A DNA stretch of 64,000 nt from Anniella stebbinsi (Eukaryota; Chordata; Lepidosauria; Squamata; Anniellidae), in assembly GCA_029215795.1 (NCBI GenBank), contig JARDYH010000001.1, positions 395,535,154-395,599,153 on the forward strand. The letters are read 5' to 3'. Below are positions 60,221 through 64,000 of this stretch, one piece after another. Below the pieces are notes generated by a model that was not told where the DNA came from, made no database searches, and was given only the letters and a program-made list of their open reading frames with translations. Each line of letters begins with the position of its first letter. The first letter of the stretch is position 1. A program made the position numbers and the translations under genes.

Positions 60221-60839
60221 AGACTAGGTTAGGGAACAGTTGCTGGAATCTGCTTTCACCTCTGGAGTGGCACCCATAAGAGATCTACTCAAAGTTCATT
60301 CCCCTACATGGTAGCAAAAGCTGCAGCTAATGAGCCAGATCTCCCATTGTTTTGTGCACATGTGTTCCCAATGTGGCAGCAGCCATCCCACTCATCATCT
60401 GCAGCAGCCTTCCATGCAATCAGCAAGCTATGCACCTTGTCACCCGCACTAGTTGGCTACCAGGTGGCAATCAGTAAGGGACTGCCAGATCTGTGTGCAG
60501 CACCCCCACATGGTGAACTACTGAACTGCAGGTGACAGCTTCTCAGGGAAGAACCTTCCTGCCCTGGACTGACTCTGCTCACTCAGGATGGTCATTGGAC
60601 AGAAAGGAGTATTAGAGGGCTTCCCATTCCAGCTGAGTCTTGCTTAAGCAGCAAGTTCTTTCTGCGCCCTGACATGTTCCTGCATCCTCAGCTGTTCCTC
60701 AGTCCCGACTTCAGGTTGGATCCCTTCTTGAGCCTGCCTCCTCATTTGTCTTTCAGTCTTGACTTATCCTTTGGCTGTTATTCTTCCTCCTTGATCCTGC
60801 ATCCGATGTCATCCTTCAATCCTGATTACTAGATGTTCC
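60221..60839. other. Unique DNA, no gene seen
   Basis: No supported gene. A TCTTGACTT/TCAGTCCTGA-like reiteration is visible near 60690-60830. Confidence 0.4.
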
Positions 60840-60905
60840 TGGGAATGGCATCCTGGATGGAATTATGGGAGTCGAGGTCCAAACAAATCCAGGGGATCCT
60901 GAGTT
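60840..60905. mobile_element. Fold-back MITE, half copy
   Basis: 'GGAATTATGGGAGTCGAGGT' and CCAAACAAATCCAGGGGATC keep one arm of the ACTCCCATCA-type element. Confidence 0.5.
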
Positions 60906-60934
60906 GATGGAGTACAATGACAGTACAGCGCCTC

Positions 60935-61045
60935 TCCAGGGTTTCACACAAAACACCTCTCCAGCTGTACCTGGAGATACTGGGGATTGAACCTGGGACC
61001 TTCAGGATGCAAAGCCTGAGTTCTACCACTGAGCGTCAGCACATT
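60935..61045 (-). mobile_element. tRNA-derived SINE, head only
   Basis: Plus strand reads ACTGGGGATTGAACCTGGGA and 'GAGTTCTACCACTGAGCGTC'. On the minus strand this gives box A 'GCTCAGTGGTAGAACTC' and box B GGTTCAATCC. Confidence 0.8.
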
Positions 61046-61679
61046 CCCATTAGCTGCATTGAGTTTCATTCAAGAGAATCCAGTGGAATAATTTTCTGTT
61101 CAAGTATCTGAAACAATCACACTCATGTGTGTGCAAGGGTACACATGTACATGTTCTCTTCACTGCTAGTATTTGCCTTTTTCTCTGCAGAATGATGTAT
61201 GGTGTCTAGAATGGCCATGGTGGCCACACCAAACTGCTATCCATGGTGCTGAACTTGATCTTCACCTTCAAGTATGAATCCCGGCTTCCTGGCAACATAA
61301 AAATGTACCCCTAGCCAGGTCCTTAACTGCATCCTTCTAGGAGTGTGAGGTGGGCCTCTCAAAGGAGTGAGAAACACTTACTGGGTGTGGGGAGACCTCT
61401 TCTAGCTCCATTTTTAGATAAACCTGCTTGCTGCGTAAGTAAATGCAATGTGGTTATTCACTTTATTTTGCTGACTGTGCTATAGAAGGGAAGAATCAAT
61501 GGATGACATCCTATTGTTTGCCATTGGTTTGCTTTTGTAGAGTCCACACCTCACAAGACCTGCCTTTAACCCCCCCCCCCCATGAGAGTGTTTCAATCAG
61601 TGTAATTTACCTAGGTTTTTTACTCCCCCCCCCCAATCTGCTCACTTAGCTAATAATACTTTGATGCAAAAGGTATTAT
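61046..61679. other. Unique DNA, no gene seen
   Basis: C runs at 61570-61580 and 61626-61634. No supported gene. Confidence 0.45.
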
Positions 61680-61830
61680 TATGCATGAAGTCATTATTTT
61701 TGGCACTGATTCTTTTTCTTGAGCTAGGTGTATATTTCTACGTGTATATTTTCTTCTAAGCTATAGCCGTGTATCAGATTGCTGTGAAAAGAACATTTGT
61801 TCAATAAAATTTGTGTCCCTAAAAGACAGG
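61680..61830. promoter_or_regulatory. Candidate conserved non-coding element
   Basis: AT-rich unique block: 'TATGCATGAAGTCATTATTT', 'TACGTGTATATTTTCTTCTA', 'AAAGAACATTTGTTCAATAA'. No repeat signature. Inference only. Confidence 0.25.
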
Positions 61831-62155
61831 GGGGGGAGCTCTTCTTCATCTGAAAGGGATATTATCATTAGAATCCCCAAAGTATTTTTTTCAAGCCTGA
61901 TTTCACTAAGTTGGGATTGTTCTTAGAGCCACCATGTTGAATCATCTTTTTCTCCCTGCGTACCATCATTGCCAGGTATAATAAAAAAGTCTATCGAACA
62001 AGAGGTGAAAGGCCAACAACATTTTTTGGAGATTGATGTCCATCTCACCCTCATTAGATCAGAAATCCTGACATAGGCCCATCTCAATCAAGCTTGGATG
62101 AAACTTGCCAGGGTCTCCAGAATATATTCCCGTCACTCACCATCGATAGGCTAAG
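61831..62155. other. Unique DNA, no gene seen
   Basis: No gene supported. Confidence 0.4.
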
Positions 62156-62312
62156 GGGTGTTGAACCTCTTTCAGCCTGAGGGACAAAATCCATTTTGGA
62201 GACATTCTTGGGAGTCCAAGTCCCACCATGACTCACCTATGGCTATGCTGGCTAGGGTTGATGGGAGTTGTAGGCCCAAACATCTGAAGGACTAGAAGTT
62301 TCCCAGCTCTGC
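62156..62312. mobile_element. Family F left end joined to a fold-back half
   Basis: 'GGTGTTGAACCTCTTTCAGC' with 'AAATCCATTTTGGAGACATT' (family F left end), then 'GGCTATGCTGGCTAGGGTTG' and GATGGGAGTTGTAGGCCCAA (fold-back arm). Confidence 0.6.
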
Positions 62313-62348
62313 TCTATAGCTTTCTCTTTAATTCCTGGGAGTTACAAT

Positions 62349-62492
62349 GTACTTCAGCCTTCCCAAACCTGCTATATCCTCCAGATGTGTTGGACTACAA
62401 TACCCATACTTCTCAATCAGCATGGCCATTGGCTGGGAATTATGGGAGTTGCAGTCCAACACATCTGGAAGGACCAGCTTGGGGAAGGTTGA
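62349..62492. mobile_element. Fold-back MITE (ACTCCCATCA type), complete
   Basis: The left arm CAGCCTTCCCAAACCTG, 'CCTCCAGATGTGTTGGACTA', the centre CATGGCCATTGGCTGGGA and the inverted arm 'GGAGTTGCAGTCCAACACAT' to CAGCTTGGGGAAGGTTG. About 135 bp, one of the cleanest copies. Confidence 0.85.
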
Positions 62493-63694
62493 TGTATTGT
62501 ACCTCCAGTGCTGATTCTGTGCCTAACACACACCCCACATCTCCTAAGACAGCCTTTTCCAACTTGGTGTCCTCATACTGGCTTTAGAAGATTGGACTTC
62601 TACTTTAACAAAACATCTGGAGAGCACCTGATGCAAGCTCTACTCAGTTCTAAGCCCTACACCATGGGCCCCTTACCTTGTTGGGCCAGTGGGCACATAT
62701 GGAATTTTGAGGGAGTGTTATGGGTGCTCTCACAAAATTGATGCCATGGGAGGACAGGCTTTCCATTCATAAAATGGCTGCCATGGTGAGCATAGCTGGT
62801 CACAAAACATTGTCCAGAAGGCAAACTGGTGAGATTAAAGGACAAGCACTTAAGCACAACACAGAGGTGGGGGTCTGAGCTCCAAAACACAAAACCACCA
62901 TCTTGAACACAAATCAAGATGCCGTTAGAGGGCATCAGCTCAGTTTCTAGCATACCATCTTCCCCGTTTTTTAAAAATTAAAAACTGTCTTAAAAATAAA
63001 ATAAACTATGTATCAGGAGGGACAGGGAATGCACAGAGATGTTTGCAGGCATACTGATACTCACGGACACCCATGTTGGATACCCCAGTCCTACCCCATA
63101 GCCTGGATGCAATATCTGTAGCTCCTATTCTGCTGGCTTCCAGTGAGCTCCTCTTATAATTCTACCCCAATTAAATTAAAACCATCTCATCTCTTATGGA
63201 CCAGGGTTTTGGAGTCTGGACAGTGTTGCTTCCCTAAACTCCATCACTGAGGTGCCTGTAGGGAGGGCAGGAGAAACAGCAGTCAAGGGTAGAAAGAGGG
63301 AGTTAGGAAAACAGGCTGCAGAACAGCTCTGCTGCAGCCGCACCCCCCCCCCCCGTGCCCCCCAAGACACTCCTGTGTTTGATGCACCAAGAGGCTCCCA
63401 TTTGACTTGGCGGATCCAAGAGGCTTAGGGAGGCTCTTTGATACAAATGTCAAATTTACATAAACTGACACAAATGGGATGTAAAAATGCACCAGATTAT
63501 CAGGACCCCAGGGTTTACATGGCAGCTGGGCACGTGACTGGAATGCGAAAAAGAGGGCTCCTATGCAGCAAAGGCAGAACTGGGGAGGGAAGAACGGAGG
63601 GGGTGGTTGTCTGGCAGATAAGTTGCAATGCATCCTTGTCTTGATTGGATGATGGGCAGGCTGGCTCCATGTTTTTGAGGGCCCTGGGGTAAGA
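62493..63694. other. Mostly unique DNA, no gene seen
   Basis: A shrunken fold-back is possible at 62552-62635. 'GGCCAGTGGGCACATATGGA' near 62683 and 'TTGAGGGAGTGTTATGGGTG' look like an unnamed MITE. C run at 63340-63354. No supported gene. Confidence 0.4.
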
Positions 63695-64000
63695 TATTTA
63701 TTGATTTTATTTATTCAAAACATTTTCTAGCTGCCTTTCAGGGCAGAAGCTCTCCCAAGGTGGCTTACAGCCATATCTAAAACAGTTATGCACATTCAAA
63801 GCAATAAAAACATCGAAAGTAAAATATCAATTTAAACAAGAAAAGCTAACATTAAAAACTAGTAACAAAACAGCAAGTAATAAAACAGCAAGGGCAACAG
63901 CAGCAAAACAGTATTCCATTCTGAGAAGGCCATAGTAAAATGTAACATTTTTAAGGCCTTCTTAAAAGCCTGTAAGGATGGTGCATGGCAGAGCGTCGGT
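63695..64000 (-). mobile_element. L2-type LINE 3' end, runs off the window
   Basis: TTTATTGATTTTATTTATTC tail, 'GCTGCCTTTCAGGGCAGAAG', AGCTCTCCCAAGGTGGCTTA, AT-rich 3' UTR, then 'CCATTCTGAGAAGGCCATAG' at the coding remnant. Continues beyond 64000. Confidence 0.75.

Overview
The window looks like non-coding DNA from a vertebrate nuclear genome, most likely a squamate reptile and probably a lizard. The evidence is the repeat content. There are many 5'-truncated LINE copies whose frames read like the C-terminus of an L2/CR1-superfamily reverse transcriptase (AFSAVAPRLWNELPREV-type motifs) and whose tails carry a 'CCGCCCAGAGAGCTTCGGC' hairpin plus (AATA)n. There are CR1 3' ends with the ATTCTATG octamer, tRNA-headed and MIR-like SINEs, and a dense set of fold-back MITEs. 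The species cannot be named from sequence alone. No complete protein-coding gene, rRNA or tRNA gene is visible. Nearly all longer open frames are LINE remnants, low-complexity DNA or chance frames.

Layout. 0-5 kb: two LINE remnants, then unique stretches with non-CpG-depleted, homeobox-core-rich DNA (about 0.94-1.33 and 3.48-4.03 kb) that look like conserved regulatory elements. 5-16 kb: SINEs, MITEs and L2 copies, with a striking trio of RFX X-box-like palindromes at 9946-10027. A DNA transposon carrying another MITE with an 8-bp target duplication lies at 13.6-14.3 kb. 16-27 kb: microsatellites, a CpG-rich MITE-like block (20.3-20.6 kb), a 750-bp homopyrimidine higher-order repeat (22.69-23.44 kb), and a long-armed fold-back with an L2 tail in its loop (26.4-26.7 kb). 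27-34 kb: several interspersed repeat families and a CR1 copy split by a SINE. 34.8-35.6 kb: GC-rich DNA with one coding-like candidate exon on the minus strand (35122-35238) beside a Z-DNA-prone tract. 36-56 kb: MITEs, LINE remnants (including an L2 inserted into a CR1) and several unique CNE-like blocks. 56.6-58.5 kb: an L2 copy split by a 1085-bp, very GC-rich, multiply palindromic hAT-like element with a perfect 8-bp target-site duplication. 58.5-64 kb: SINEs, fold-backs, unique DNA and a final L2 remnant.

The picture fits an intron or a gene-poor interval near a regulated gene: transposon debris separated by unique blocks of several hundred bases, some with regulatory-looking composition. 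Family assignments are by eye. Repeat boundaries are approximate unless a terminal repeat or target duplication is cited. Statements on conservation are inference, because no alignment could be made.
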